A stretch of DNA of 50,965 nt, taken from positions 1 through 50,965 of the forward strand of contig CAIURC010000025.1 in assembly GCA_903901425.1 (NCBI GenBank), given 5' to 3'. This document shows, piece after piece, positions 34,544-43,688 of this stretch. Under the pieces are notes generated by a model, which ran no database searches, was not told where the DNA came from, and saw only the letters and a program-made list of their open reading frames with translations. Every line of letters begins with the position of its first letter. Positions within the stretch are counted from its first letter, which is position 1. Origin of the DNA: an uncultured Spartobacteria bacterium. Its GTDB lineage: Bacteria > Verrucomicrobiota > Verrucomicrobiia > Chthoniobacterales > Chthoniobacteraceae. The position numbers and the translations under genes were made by a program.

Positions 34544-36488
34544 AAGGCACAGACCCCACGGCTGGAACGGAGGCACCGTTGAACTGCAGGTAGGTGTAGC
34601 CCTTCAATGCCCGTTCGTAGTTGCTCAGAAGTTTCATCGCCTCGTTAGGCTTGAGCCGGTCCCCCTTGATTGCAGCATCCACCTGGGCCTTGACCTGACG
34701 GGAGAGTTCATTTTTGTCCCACTGAATCATTCCGAGCACTTCGGAGATGCTCGCCCCCTCGATGGTCTCCTCAATGTACCACCCGCTCTCCTCGTCTTCG
34801 TCCAGAAAGACGTGGGCCTCGTTCACACGGCCAAAGAGGTTGTGCAAATCTCCCATGATGTCCTGGTAGGCGCCCATCATGAAAAAGCCGACATAGTAGG
34901 GTTCCGCCGCCTTGAACCGGTGCAGAGGGAGCGTGTCCCGCACATCCGCAAGGTCGATGAAGCGGCTCACTTTCCCATCCGAGTCGCAGGTGATGTCCAC
35001 CAAGGTAGCGTTCCGCTCCGGAAACTCTTGGAGCCGGTGGATGGGCATCACGGGAAACAACTGTCCGAGAGCCCAGTGGTCCAAGAGCGACTGGAACACC
35101 GAAAAGTTGCAGACGTACTGGTCGCAGAGCGCGGTCTCCAGTTCCTTGACCTCTTCGGGCACGTACTTCATCCCCTCGCAGAACCCCACAATCGTGTTGG
35201 CGATCTGCCAGTACACCGTCTCAATCTTTGCCTTGCTCTCAATCTCAAGCATCCCGAGGTCGAACATGGACTGGACTTGGTCCTTGATCTGCTGGGCATC
35301 GTGCAGGGACTCCATCCGGTTCTGACGGGTCAACTGACGCTGCAGTTCAAGAATGTCAGACAGGAGCTTTGGATCGCCCGGGGCGGGTTGGACCGCCACC
35401 ACCGCGCGGTCCTTCTCGATGGAACCGAAAGCCTCCACGATCAACACCGAGTGATGGGCCACGATCGCCCGGCCACTCTCACTGACAATACACGGGTGCG
35501 CCACTTTCTCCGAATCACACACCTCCAGAATGTTCCAAACAATGTCCCGTGCGTACTCTTGGAGCGAGTAGTTTGCAGAACTCTCAAACGCGGTTCTGGA
35601 GCCGTCGTAATCCACGCCGAGCCCGCCCCCCACGTCCAAATACTCCAGCGCATGCCCCATCTTCGCGATCTTGGCGTAAAATCGCGTCGCCTCCCGGACC
35701 GCCCGCTTGATGGTCCCGATGTCTGGGACCTGAGAGCCGACATGAAAATGGATCAACTTCAGGCAGTGGGCCTGGCCAGCTTCCTTGAGCATCGTGCTGG
35801 CTGCCATCAGGTCCGCCGTGCTGAGACCGAACTTGGCGTTTTCACCACCGCTGGTGGCCCATTTGCCCGCCCCCTTGGTCGCCAAACGCACCCGGACCCC
35901 GATCATCGGCTCGACCCCCACCTCGCGCGAAACCGCCAAAATCTGGCCCAGTTCCTCCAGCTTTTCCACCACGAGGATCACTTTCTTGCCCAGCTTCCTT
36001 CCCAGAAGCGCATTTTCAATGAACAGAGCGTCCTTGTATCCGTTGCAAACAATCAACGATTCCGGATCCCGGTGGACGGCCAGAGCCGCGAGAAGTTCCG
36101 GTTTGCTGCCGGCCTCAATCCCGAAATGGAAGCTGGTTCCAGCATCGATGATTTCCTCAACCACCTCCCGCAGTTGGTTGACTTTGATGGGGAAAACACC
36201 GCGGTACACGTTCCGGTAACCTGCCTCGTCGATGGCTGACTGGAAGGCCCGGTTGATCGTCTCCACCCGATGCCGCAGCAAGTCCTGAAAACGAAGGACG
36301 AGGGGGAACCCCAGACCGTACTCGTTGCGCGCCTCGGCAATGACCTCCATGAGGTCAATCGGCGTGCCGGGGTTCTGCGTGGGACAAACCTGCACGTTGC
36401 CCCGATCGTTGATCGAAAAGTACCCCAACCCCCAGCGGTCGATGTTATAAAGGGAGGTGGCCGAAGGAATGTCCCAAGGTGACTGCAT
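34521..36488 (-). CDS. speA: Biosynthetic arginine decarboxylase
   Basis: 655 residues from the ATG at 36488, matching the usual size; the longer open frame beyond it has no family support. The enzyme makes agmatine from arginine, the first step of polyamine synthesis by this route. Fold-III PLP enzyme with cofactor Lys102 in GVFPIKVNQLREVVEEI, the phosphate and dimer residues further on (VDYDGSRTAFESSANYSLQ), and a helical C-terminal insertion (QRQLTRQNRMESLHDAQQ). Typical Gly-rich stretch EYLDVGGGLGVDYDG is present. No agmatine-using genes are adjacent. Confidence 0.96.
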   Translation of the reverse strand: MQSPWDIPSATSLYNIDRWGLGYFSINDRGNVQVCPTQNPGTPIDLMEVIAEARNEYGLGFPLVLRFQDLLRHRVETINRAFQSAIDEAGYRNVYRGVFPIKVNQLREVVEEIIDAGTSFHFGIEAGSKPELLAALAVHRDPESLIVCNGYKDALFIENALLGRKLGKKVILVVEKLEELGQILAVSREVGVEPMIGVRVRLATKGAGKWATSGGENAKFGLSTADLMAASTMLKEAGQAHCLKLIHFHVGSQVPDIGTIKRAVREATRFYAKIAKMGHALEYLDVGGGLGVDYDGSRTAFESSANYSLQEYARDIVWNILEVCDSEKVAHPCIVSESGRAIVAHHSVLIVEAFGSIEKDRAVVAVQPAPGDPKLLSDILELQRQLTRQNRMESLHDAQQIKDQVQSMFDLGMLEIESKAKIETVYWQIANTIVGFCEGMKYVPEEVKELETALCDQYVCNFSVFQSLLDHWALGQLFPVMPIHRLQEFPERNATLVDITCDSDGKVSRFIDLADVRDTLPLHRFKAAEPYYVGFFMMGAYQDIMGDLHNLFGRVNEAHVFLDEDEESGWYIEETIEGASISEVLGMIQWDKNELSRQVKAQVDAAIKGDRLKPNEAMKLLSNYERALKGYTYLQFNGASVPAVGSVPSTGGAAK

Positions 36489-36632
36489 TGCGCGCCGGAG
36501 ATAGGCAACCCGGAGCCAACTGTCGAGGATCGAGACAAAAAATCTTCTCTTCCGCCCCTGATCCGCAAACCGGGCGCCCCCGTCCCTTCGGGTTCCTTGT
36601 GTTCCCATCCCCCGTCCATTAGGCTGGTTCCA

Positions 36633-37100
36633 ATGAGCAAAGAGGTCATTCCCGTTCAGGTCCGCGCAGTGCTTCCCGTCAATTCCGGCAGGGCCGTGTT
36701 CGTCGGCAATTCCTCCAAGGTTTTCGTCATTTATGTGGACGAAAGCGTCGGCACCGCCATCGCGATGTTCCTGAGCCAAACCCCGAAGGACCGCCCGCAG
36801 ACCCATGACCTCATTGGCCATATCCTGACCGCCCTCGGAGCCAAGGTAGAACGCGTGATCATCAACGATCTGGTGAGCGAAACCTACTTCGCCCGGATCA
36901 TTCTCAGCGCCGAAAACGAACTTCTCAGCCGAAAAATCATCGAACTGGACGCCCGCCCCAGCGACTCCATCGCAATCGCCATTCAGCAGGGCGCTCCCAT
37001 CTACGTCACCCAAGACGTCTGGGACGAAGTCGAGGACCGCAGCGACGTGCTCCGGTCCCTTGAAAACCCCAACCCTCCGGAATCCTCTCCCGAAGCTTAG
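36633..37100 (+). CDS. Bifunctional nuclease family protein (BFN/DUF151)
   Basis: 155 residues from the ATG at 36633. Family signs: VFVGNSSKVFVIYVDESVGT, RPQTHDLIGHILTALGAKVE, VIINDLVSETYFARIILSAE and ELDARPSDSIAIAIQQGAPI, the conserved ARPSDSIALA-type motif. Related plant proteins have RNase and DNase activity; in bacteria the role is unclear. Divergent from speA across 144 bp. Confidence 0.92.
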   Translation: MSKEVIPVQVRAVLPVNSGRAVFVGNSSKVFVIYVDESVGTAIAMFLSQTPKDRPQTHDLIGHILTALGAKVERVIINDLVSETYFARIILSAENELLSRKIIELDARPSDSIAIAIQQGAPIYVTQDVWDEVEDRSDVLRSLENPNPPESSPEA

Positions 37101-37103
37101 AGC

Positions 37104-37751
37104 TCAGAGACTTTTCTCCCAGAGCGAACGGATGGCCTTTGCCTTCAGCCAGTCCTCAAAAGCGGTGTGCTCAGAAATCGAGTACTGGAACACCTGAAAT
37201 CCTGCTTCCCTCGCGGCCTCCACGTTCGGCCTCAAATCGTCCACAAAAAGCGTCCGATCCGGGTTCAGATCAAATCGGTCCCGGGTGATCCGGAAAATCT
37301 CCAGATCGGGTTTTGAAACCTGGGCCTCGTCGCTGTAAACCCCGCCTCGGAACAGACCAAAAACCGGGAACTGCCGGAAAAGAAACTCGCGATGCAGATC
37401 GTTTGTGTTGCTGAGAAGAAAAAGCGGGACCTGTCCGGAAAGGGGCTTCAACACCTGCTCCATCGGTGGGTTCAGGGTGAAGATGTTCTCCCAAGCGCTC
37501 TGAAATTCCTCCTCGGTCCCCTGGTACCCCAGAAGTTGAATGCTCCGAGACACAAATTCCTGGCGACCGATCCGGCCGTTCTCATACGCCTGTTTTACTG
37601 GCTCCAGAACAACCTCCACGCAGGCGCGCCCGGAGGCCTCGGACTTGGCCGCGATGTCCGAGTAAAACGGCGCAAAATCGAAACTGACCAGCACGTTGCC
37701 GATATCAAAAACCACAGCCTCCACCCCAGCGGCTTCCACTGCGGCACTCAT
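37104..37751 (-). CDS. HAD-superfamily phosphatase (YihX-like)
   Basis: 215 residues. The start at 37751 overlaps the preceding stop in an ATGA overlap. HAD motifs: EAVVFDIGNVLVSFD with the nucleophile Asp16, LFLLSNTNDLHREF (motif II, Ser), SKPDLEIFRI (motif III, Lys) and TLFVDDLRPNVEAAREAGFQ (motif IV, Asp-Asp). DIGNV in place of DxD marks the YihX/epoxide-hydrolase-N-like subgroup of sugar-phosphate phosphatases. Substrate unknown. Co-transcribed with the glycolipid glycosyltransferase. Confidence 0.92.
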   Translation of the reverse strand: MSAAVEAAGVEAVVFDIGNVLVSFDFAPFYSDIAAKSEASGRACVEVVLEPVKQAYENGRIGRQEFVSRSIQLLGYQGTEEEFQSAWENIFTLNPPMEQVLKPLSGQVPLFLLSNTNDLHREFLFRQFPVFGLFRGGVYSDEAQVSKPDLEIFRITRDRFDLNPDRTLFVDDLRPNVEAAREAGFQVFQYSISEHTAFEDWLKAKAIRSLWEKSL

Positions 37752-38857
37752 GACTTCCAGTTCTGGCCCCGCTCCCGGTCGGAGCACCACGATTCCAACG
37801 CTTCTGCGATGTCCACGGAAGCACGTGGCCGGCTTAAAAGCCTCATATTCGCCTCCCACGCCTTCCAAAGCCGCCCCCCGTCCGCGAACAGTTCAGATAC
37901 CCGCGCCGCGATCCCCCCGGGATCCTGCCGAACCTCGCCGCACCCGGATTCAACCATCAGGCGGGCATTGCCCTCCTCCTGACCAGGTACCACCTGTGTG
38001 ATCAACATCGGCGTCCGTGCGGCAAGGCACTCTTGGACCGTAGCCCCCCCGGCTTTTCCGATCAACAAATGGTGGCTCATGAGCAACTCGGGCATCCGAT
38101 CGGTCCAACCGTGCAACTCCAAGGGACGGCCTGCCGCTACCTCGCGCAACTCGTCACCCAACGCCTCGTCTCTGCCCACCGTGACCGTCAAATGAACACC
38201 CCCTACGTCCAGAATCCGCCGAACGATCTCCGGGGCATGTTCCCTGCCCGCATTCACCATGAAAAGAACCCTCGGCGTCGTCACATCCGGCCCCGGCCTT
38301 TCGACCCGGCCATGCCAGAAAACGGGGAGCACAGGAAAGCCGAGCACCCGGACCCGCGCCTCGTCAATCCCTGCCTCCAGCAAGACGCGGCGACTGGGTT
38401 CGTTGGCTACAACGTACAAGTCGCTCCCACAGCGGTGCCAGACGCTGTTGATGGTGATCGAATCGGTGATCACCGTGCAGACCCCGAAGGGCAACCGCGC
38501 GCCTCCCCAAATCGCTTCGAACAGGTACGGGTAAGCCGGGTAGACCGAAACCACCAAATCCGGTCGCCGGGACTCCAGCACCCCGAATAAAGCCTCCCGG
38601 ACCGAACCCAAGAACGGCAGGCTCCAGTACCCGATCGGGTTTCGGTCAATCCAGCGAAACGCCGCCGCCCAGACGTTTGGAAAACGGTTGATCAGCGAAA
38701 GGTACCAGCGCCTTGTTTTCTGGTAAAAACTCCCCCCGCCCAGCGCAAACGCGTCCACGATCTCCGCAGGCACCCCTCTTTTTTCAAACGCGGACAACAG
38801 TCCGCGCGCCGCGGCATTGTGCCCCTCTCCATATCCGGCGGTCAAAATCAGGATCAT
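37748..38857 (-). CDS. MGDG-synthase-like glycosyltransferase (GT28 type)
   Basis: 369 residues. The N-terminal LTAGYGEGHNAAARGLLSAF motif is that of MGDG synthase/UgtP-type enzymes, which move galactose or glucose to diacylglycerol. Further parts: LVVSVYPAYPYLFEAIWGG, TVITDSITINSVWHRCGSDL, RVLFMVNAGREHAPE, and the donor-binding MSHHLLIGKAGGATVQECLA followed by GQEEGNARLM. The enzyme likely glycosylates a membrane lipid; donor and acceptor cannot be read from sequence. Confidence 0.92.
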   Translation of the reverse strand: MILILTAGYGEGHNAAARGLLSAFEKRGVPAEIVDAFALGGGSFYQKTRRWYLSLINRFPNVWAAAFRWIDRNPIGYWSLPFLGSVREALFGVLESRRPDLVVSVYPAYPYLFEAIWGGARLPFGVCTVITDSITINSVWHRCGSDLYVVANEPSRRVLLEAGIDEARVRVLGFPVLPVFWHGRVERPGPDVTTPRVLFMVNAGREHAPEIVRRILDVGGVHLTVTVGRDEALGDELREVAAGRPLELHGWTDRMPELLMSHHLLIGKAGGATVQECLAARTPMLITQVVPGQEEGNARLMVESGCGEVRQDPGGIAARVSELFADGGRLWKAWEANMRLLSRPRASVDIAEALESWCSDRERGQNWKS

Positions 38858-38996
38858 TGGCGTGCAGGGCCGGCATGGGGGCCCGAGCTATGAACCCTAA
38901 TGCATCCGAATTTCTCCGCCAGCGCAGATTTCCAGACAAGAACCGCGACTTTTGGAATTTACCCGGAGACTCCCCCGACACTACTCTTTGAAAAGG

Positions 38997-39641
38997 ATGA
39001 AAAACACTCCCCCCCCCCTTCCCTCGCTCGTGCAAATCCGGAACAGAGGAGCGTTCACACTGGTTGAACTGCTCGTCGTGATTGCCATCATAGCGATCCT
39101 CGCCAGTTTCGCCATGCCCGCCTTCCAAAAGGTTCAGGAAAAAGCTCGCGCAACGGCCTGCGCGGCCAACCTCGGCCAACTCGGCAAGGGGGTCCGAATG
39201 TTTCTCACCGACAACGATGACCAGATGTTCAGCAAGAACGACTCCTGGCCGTTGACGCTCAAAAACAAATCCGTTCCGGACTGGAGAGTGTTCAAGTCGC
39301 CGTTTGACAATCGCCCTGCCCGCGATGTCGCGCCCAATGCCCCTGTCAGCTACGGCATCAACGATGCCGTGCTCGGCACCAACACTTCAAGGTACACCGC
39401 TCCCTCCCAGCTTTTTCTAATGGCTGCCGCCATGGACCAGGGCAAAACCGTGTCCTTTTCTGGAACCTCCGAGTCTTCTCCTGTCATCCGTCCCTCCGGT
39501 GGCGTTGGCAAATTCGGCACTCACTCCGGGCGCAGCCAGATCAACGTGTTGTTTTCAGACTCCCACGTGGTCACCATGACCTGGGGGGAGTTCTCCTCAG
39601 ACGCCGGCGATTCAGGCAGGGTCCACTGGCAACCTTTCTAA
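38997..39641 (+). CDS. Prepilin-like secreted protein (type II pseudopilin-type N-terminus)
   Basis: 214 residues. AAAAGG lies just before the ATG at 38997. Basic leader ending RNRGA then [20 protein letters not shown]: cleavage after Ala19 gives mature Phe1 and Glu5, the standard prepilin signal. The C-terminal part holds a [19 protein letters not shown] motif (H-x9-DG-like), typical of the large pseudopilin-like families of Verrucomicrobia and Planctomycetes, where dozens of copies occur. No secretion genes nearby; probably a solitary exported protein handled by the common type II/IV machinery. Confidence 0.92.
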   Translation: MKNTPPPLPSLVQIRNRGAFTLVELLVVIAIIAILASFAMPAFQKVQEKARATACAANLGQLGKGVRMFLTDNDDQMFSKNDSWPLTLKNKSVPDWRVFKSPFDNRPARDVAPNAPVSYGINDAVLGTNTSRYTAPSQLFLMAAAMDQGKTVSFSGTSESSPVIRPSGGVGKFGTHSGRSQINVLFSDSHVVTMTWGEFSSDAGDSGRVHWQPF

Positions 39642-39675
39642 CCACAGTCTGGATCTGGACCTCAGGGCTGGCTGG

Positions 39676-40260
39676 TCAGGACTGTGCCTCTTCAGTGAAC
39701 TGGCACTCGATCCGCAGACACTCCCTAAGCTTCCGGAGGTACCGGCTTCTCGGGATTTCGTAGGCGCCGAACGTCCTCAGGTGCGGCGTCACCCACTGGG
39801 TGTCCAAAAGGCCGTACCCGCGGAGTCTGAGCCGCTCGACCAATGCGACGAGAGCCACCTTGGAGGCGTCGGTCACCCGGTGAAACATGGACTCGCCAAA
39901 AAAAGCGCCTCCGATTGCCACCCCGTACAACCCGCCTGCCAAGTTTCCCCCGGACCAGGCCTCGACAGAATGGGCGTACCCCATCTCGTTCAAGCGGCAG
40001 TAGCTTTCCACGATGGGCGGAGTGATCCATGTCTCGTCCCGTTCCGAACAGGCGACCATCACTTCCCTGAAGCTGTGATTGATGCGGATCTCGAAAATGT
40101 CTTTCGCCAAGGTTCTGCGGAGTCCATGCGGGACGTGAAACTCCTGAATGGGAATGACCCCGCGGGGGTCCGGGGAAAACCAGTCGACCCCCCCCCATTC
40201 GGTGCCCATGGGAAAAACCCCACTCCGGTACCCGTCCAACAGCAACTCACTTGGAATCAT
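39676..40260 (-). CDS. aat: Leucyl/phenylalanyl-tRNA-protein transferase
   Basis: 194 residues, slightly shorter than the E. coli protein. It adds Leu or Phe to proteins with N-terminal Arg or Lys, marking them for ClpAP. Signature parts: YRSGVFPMG, WFSPDPRGVIPI, TWITPPIVESYCRLNEMGYA, HSVEAWSGGNLAGGLYGVAI, FFGESMFHRVTDASKVALVA, and LLDTQWVTPHLRTFGAYEIP. All conserved blocks are present. Confidence 0.96.
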   Translation of the reverse strand: MIPSELLLDGYRSGVFPMGTEWGGVDWFSPDPRGVIPIQEFHVPHGLRRTLAKDIFEIRINHSFREVMVACSERDETWITPPIVESYCRLNEMGYAHSVEAWSGGNLAGGLYGVAIGGAFFGESMFHRVTDASKVALVALVERLRLRGYGLLDTQWVTPHLRTFGAYEIPRSRYLRKLRECLRIECQFTEEAQS

Positions 40261-40397
40261 CCCGTTTATATCGCACAGCCTTCTTGAATGATGCGCTGAA
40301 AAAAATTGGCGCGCCCTGCGCCGCAGCGGAGGGATTCCGCCAATCCTGTGCCGCTCTTCCTTGCCACCGCCCGGCGCTCCCTCTATGGAACTGAGGG

Positions 40398-40586
40398 ATG
40401 AAAGTCCTGCTCTGCCTTGCAGCCGTCCTTGCCTGCTCCGTGCTCACCGGGTGTGAATCGGATCTTCCTCCCGACCGCAACTCTGCCGGCCGATTCCAGC
40501 GGGGGATCTCGGGGGGCGGACAACTGGTCCAGCCGGACTATTCCGATGACCCTATCATTCGCGAAAGCACCCGATTGGGATACTGA
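40398..40586 (+). CDS. Small lipoprotein of unknown function
   Basis: 62 residues. Lipoprotein signal MKVLLCLAAVLACSVLTGC with lipidated Cys19 (lipobox LTGC). The mature part is about 43 residues, rich in Arg, Gly and Asp, with no known domain. GAGGGATG precedes the start. Gene length below many automatic cut-offs. Confidence 0.75.
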   Translation: MKVLLCLAAVLACSVLTGCESDLPPDRNSAGRFQRGISGGGQLVQPDYSDDPIIRESTRLGY

Positions 40587-40655
40587 GCCCCAGCACGCCG
40601 GTTGATTCGACCCGCAAAACTTTACCGCCTTCCACAAAACCGTTTTCCGCACTCC

Positions 40656-42224
40656 ATGCCCGCCACTTCCCATTCCACCATCGTCATACTCGACTTCGGC
40701 TCCCAGTACACTCAGGTCATCGCCCGAAGGATCCGGGAGTGCAATGTCTACTCCCAGATCCTTCGCTTCGACACGCCGGCAAAGGAAATCAAGGCGCTGA
40801 ACCCCAAGGGCATCATCCTCAGCGGCGGACCGTCTAGCGTTTATTCCAAAAACGCCCCGAACCCCGACCCCGCCATTTTTTCTCTCGGACTCCCGGTGCT
40901 CGGCATCTGCTACGGCATGCAACTCATGGGCCATCATCTTGGCGGACGTGTCGAACATTCAGAACGCCGGGAATACGGGTCTGGCATTCTCAAAGTGGTC
41001 GAAACCGACTGTCCCCTCTTTAAAAAGCTCGGCCGCAAGCTTGAAATCTGGAACAGCCATGGGGACAAACTCACCAAGCTGCCCCGGGGATTCCGCACGG
41101 TAGCCACCACTCCCAATAGCGAGTACGCTGCAATCGAGGACCCCAAGAAACGCCTCTACGGACTCCAGTTCCATCCCGAGGTTGTGCACACGCCCCGGGG
41201 CCGCGAGTTGCTCGAAAACTTCGTTCTCCGCATCTGTGGTGCCTCGGGAGACTGGACCATGGGCTCGTTTATCGAGCAGACATGCCAGGAGGTCCGCTCC
41301 CAAGTCGGTGACGATCATGTCATCCTCGGACTCAGCGGCGGCGTGGACTCCTCAGTGGCCGCAGCCCTCCTCCACAAGGCCATCGGCGACCAAATCACCT
41401 GCGTGTTCGTCAACAACGGTTTGCTCCGTGCTCAGGAGGCAGAGGCCGTCCAGCGCCTCTTTGGGGACCATTTTCACATCAAACTCAAATACGTCGACGC
41501 CAGCAGAAGGTTCCTGTCCAAACTGCGGGGAGTCACCGATCCGGAAAGAAAACGGAAGATCATTGGCACCGAGTTTGTCCGCGTGTTTGAGGACGCCACG
41601 CGGTCTCTCGCAAAAGGCCGGAAGTCCAAGTTCAAGTTCCTTGCCCAGGGAACGCTTTATCCCGATGTGATTGAATCGGTTGCCATCGCTGGCAACCCCG
41701 CCGCACTGATCAAAAGCCATCACAACGTAGGCGGCCTGCCCAAAAACATGCGGTTCAAGCTGGTGGAACCGCTCCGTCAACTGTTTAAGGATGAGGTGCG
41801 CTTGGTGGGCGCCGAACTGGGCCTCCCGAAAGAAATTGTGCACCGCCAACCGTTCCCGGGGCCAGGGCTCGCGGTCCGGATTCTGGGCGAAATCACAAGG
41901 GAACGGCTCAGGATTCTCAGGGACGCGGATGCCATCGTGGTCCAGGAGATGAAAGATTCCGACTGGTACTACAAGGTCTGGCAGAGTTTTGCCGTTCTTC
42001 TCCCCATCCGGAGTGTGGGAGTCATGGGGGACGAGCGCACTTACGACCACACCATTGCGCTCCGCATCGTGGAGAGTCAGGACGGCATGACCGCCGACTG
42101 GGTTCGGCTCCCGTCCGAGCTTCTGGCCCGGATCTCCTCGCGCATCATCAACGAAGTCAAGGGCGTCAACCGCGTCTGCTACGACGTCAGCAGTAAGCCT
42201 CCGGCCACCATCGAGTGGGAATGA
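40656..42224 (+). CDS. guaA: GMP synthase (glutamine-hydrolysing)
   Basis: 522 residues from the ATG at 40656. Converts XMP to GMP. The glutamine amidotransferase half has the nucleophile Cys85 ([16 protein letters not shown]) and the His-Glu pair in [10 protein letters not shown]. The synthetase half has the PP-loop [20 protein letters not shown] and the C-terminal dimer domain ([42 protein letters not shown]). Full length and intact. Confidence 0.98.
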   Translation: MPATSHSTIVILDFGSQYTQVIARRIRECNVYSQILRFDTPAKEIKALNPKGIILSGGPSSVYSKNAPNPDPAIFSLGLPVLGICYGMQLMGHHLGGRVEHSERREYGSGILKVVETDCPLFKKLGRKLEIWNSHGDKLTKLPRGFRTVATTPNSEYAAIEDPKKRLYGLQFHPEVVHTPRGRELLENFVLRICGASGDWTMGSFIEQTCQEVRSQVGDDHVILGLSGGVDSSVAAALLHKAIGDQITCVFVNNGLLRAQEAEAVQRLFGDHFHIKLKYVDASRRFLSKLRGVTDPERKRKIIGTEFVRVFEDATRSLAKGRKSKFKFLAQGTLYPDVIESVAIAGNPAALIKSHHNVGGLPKNMRFKLVEPLRQLFKDEVRLVGAELGLPKEIVHRQPFPGPGLAVRILGEITRERLRILRDADAIVVQEMKDSDWYYKVWQSFAVLLPIRSVGVMGDERTYDHTIALRIVESQDGMTADWVRLPSELLARISSRIINEVKGVNRVCYDVSSKPPATIEWE

Positions 42225-42275
42225 CGGCCTGAACCACAGCCTGGAGCCGCATTTCCGCCACTGGTCCGGCCGCCC

Positions 42276-43688
42276 ATGAACCCGACCCTTCTCATTGTCG
42301 ACGACGAAAAGCACACCCGGGAAGGTTTGCGGTCATCCCTTGAAGAAAGCTTTGAGGTTTATGTGGCTTCTGACATCCAAGGGGCTCTCCACATTTTGGA
42401 GGGCGACCATGTGGATTTGGTTCTCACCGACCTGCGCCTCGGCGGCGATGACGGAATGCGCCTGATCGACAAGGTACTCGCCCTGCCGCACCCCCCGATT
42501 GTCATCATGATGACCGCCTACGGTTCCGTAGACGCCGCGGTGGAGGCCATGAAACGAGGTGCCTACGATTTTGTCACCAAACCCATCAACATCGACAAAC
42601 TGGAGATCCTCATCCAACGCGCCCTGCGCTCCCGGAAAACAGAGGAGGAGGTGGTTGCGCTCCGGAAGGTGGTGGAGAACCGGTTCGGACTGGAGCGGAT
42701 CATTGGCGAGTCGGCGGCCATGCAGGAGGTGTTTGAAACCATCAAACAGGTGGCGCCCACCAGAGCCACTGTGCTCATTCAGGGCGAAAGCGGCACGGGC
42801 AAGGAACTGGCCGCGCAGGCCATCCACGCCCTCAGCGGAAGACCCAAACCAAAATTTGTCGCCGTCCACTGCGCTGCGCTCTCCGCTCAACTGCTCGAAA
42901 GTGAACTGTTCGGACACGAAAAAGGGGCTTTCACAGGCGCTTTTGAACGCCGGATCGGCCGGTTCGAACAGGCTAATGGCGGCACGGTTTTTCTCGATGA
43001 AATCGGGGAGATCGATTCCACCACCCAAGTGAAACTCCTGCGCGTTTTGGGCGAGGAACGCACCTTTGAGCGGGTCGGCGGCAATACCCCCATCCGGGCG
43101 GACGTCCGGCTGGTGGCTGCCACCAACAAGGACTTGGCCAAGATGGTCTCCGAGGGCAAGTTCCGGGACGACCTTTTCTTCCGGCTCAGCGTGGTGCCGA
43201 TCACCATGCCGCCGCTGCGTTCGCGCAAGGAAGACATCCCGATGATGGTCCGCAGCTTCCTGAAAACATTCAGCGATGAAAACCGCAAGGCCCTCACGGA
43301 ACTGACCACTGACGCCATGCAAGCGCTCCTTCGCTACGAGTGGCCGGGAAACGTCCGCGAATTGCGCACTGCAATCGAGCACGGCGTCGTGATGGCCTCA
43401 GGCCACAAAGTCACCTTGAGAGACCTGCCCACTGCCGTACGACAAGCCGCTGCCCTGCCCGCGCCTGTCTCAAACCCCGGGCTGACGGCTGAAACCAAGT
43501 TCGACCTCCACCGGAACCAACACCAGCTCATCGAGCAGGCTCTCCAGGAGACCGGAGGCAACATCACCAAGGCGGCCCAGCGGCTGGGCATTAGCCGAAG
43601 AACCCTTCACCGGAAACTCCATGAAATTCGGCCCGGTTCAACACCCCCACTGACCCAGCCCGCCCCAGGCCATGTCGACGGAAAATAG
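42276..43688 (+). CDS. NtrC-family sigma-54-dependent response regulator
   Basis: 470 residues. Receiver (Asp52 in LVLTDLRLGG, acidic pair at 9-10), AAA+ domain with Walker A GESGTGKELAAQAIH, the sigma-54 contact loop GAFTGA (EKGAFTGAFERR), Walker B GGTVFLDEIGEI and the Arg finger region FRDDLFFRLSVVPI, then a Fis-type helix-turn-helix (GGNITKAAQRLGISRRTLHR). It turns on sigma-54 promoters upon phosphorylation; the cognate kinase is not next to it. The last 17 bases overlap the next gene. Confidence 0.96.
   Translation: MNPTLLIVDDEKHTREGLRSSLEESFEVYVASDIQGALHILEGDHVDLVLTDLRLGGDDGMRLIDKVLALPHPPIVIMMTAYGSVDAAVEAMKRGAYDFVTKPINIDKLEILIQRALRSRKTEEEVVALRKVVENRFGLERIIGESAAMQEVFETIKQVAPTRATVLIQGESGTGKELAAQAIHALSGRPKPKFVAVHCAALSAQLLESELFGHEKGAFTGAFERRIGRFEQANGGTVFLDEIGEIDSTTQVKLLRVLGEERTFERVGGNTPIRADVRLVAATNKDLAKMVSEGKFRDDLFFRLSVVPITMPPLRSRKEDIPMMVRSFLKTFSDENRKALTELTTDAMQALLRYEWPGNVRELRTAIEHGVVMASGHKVTLRDLPTAVRQAAALPAPVSNPGLTAETKFDLHRNQHQLIEQALQETGGNITKAAQRLGISRRTLHRKLHEIRPGSTPPLTQPAPGHVDGK

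Noticed and set aside
34812-36239. 475-codon plus-strand frame opposite speA
   Set aside because: Antisense shadow of a clearly recognised arginine decarboxylase.
39648-39688. CACAGTC ... GACTGTG inverted repeat between the prepilin-like gene and aat as terminator
   Set aside because: Loop is long, there is no T-run and it overlaps the 3' end of aat; not strong enough.
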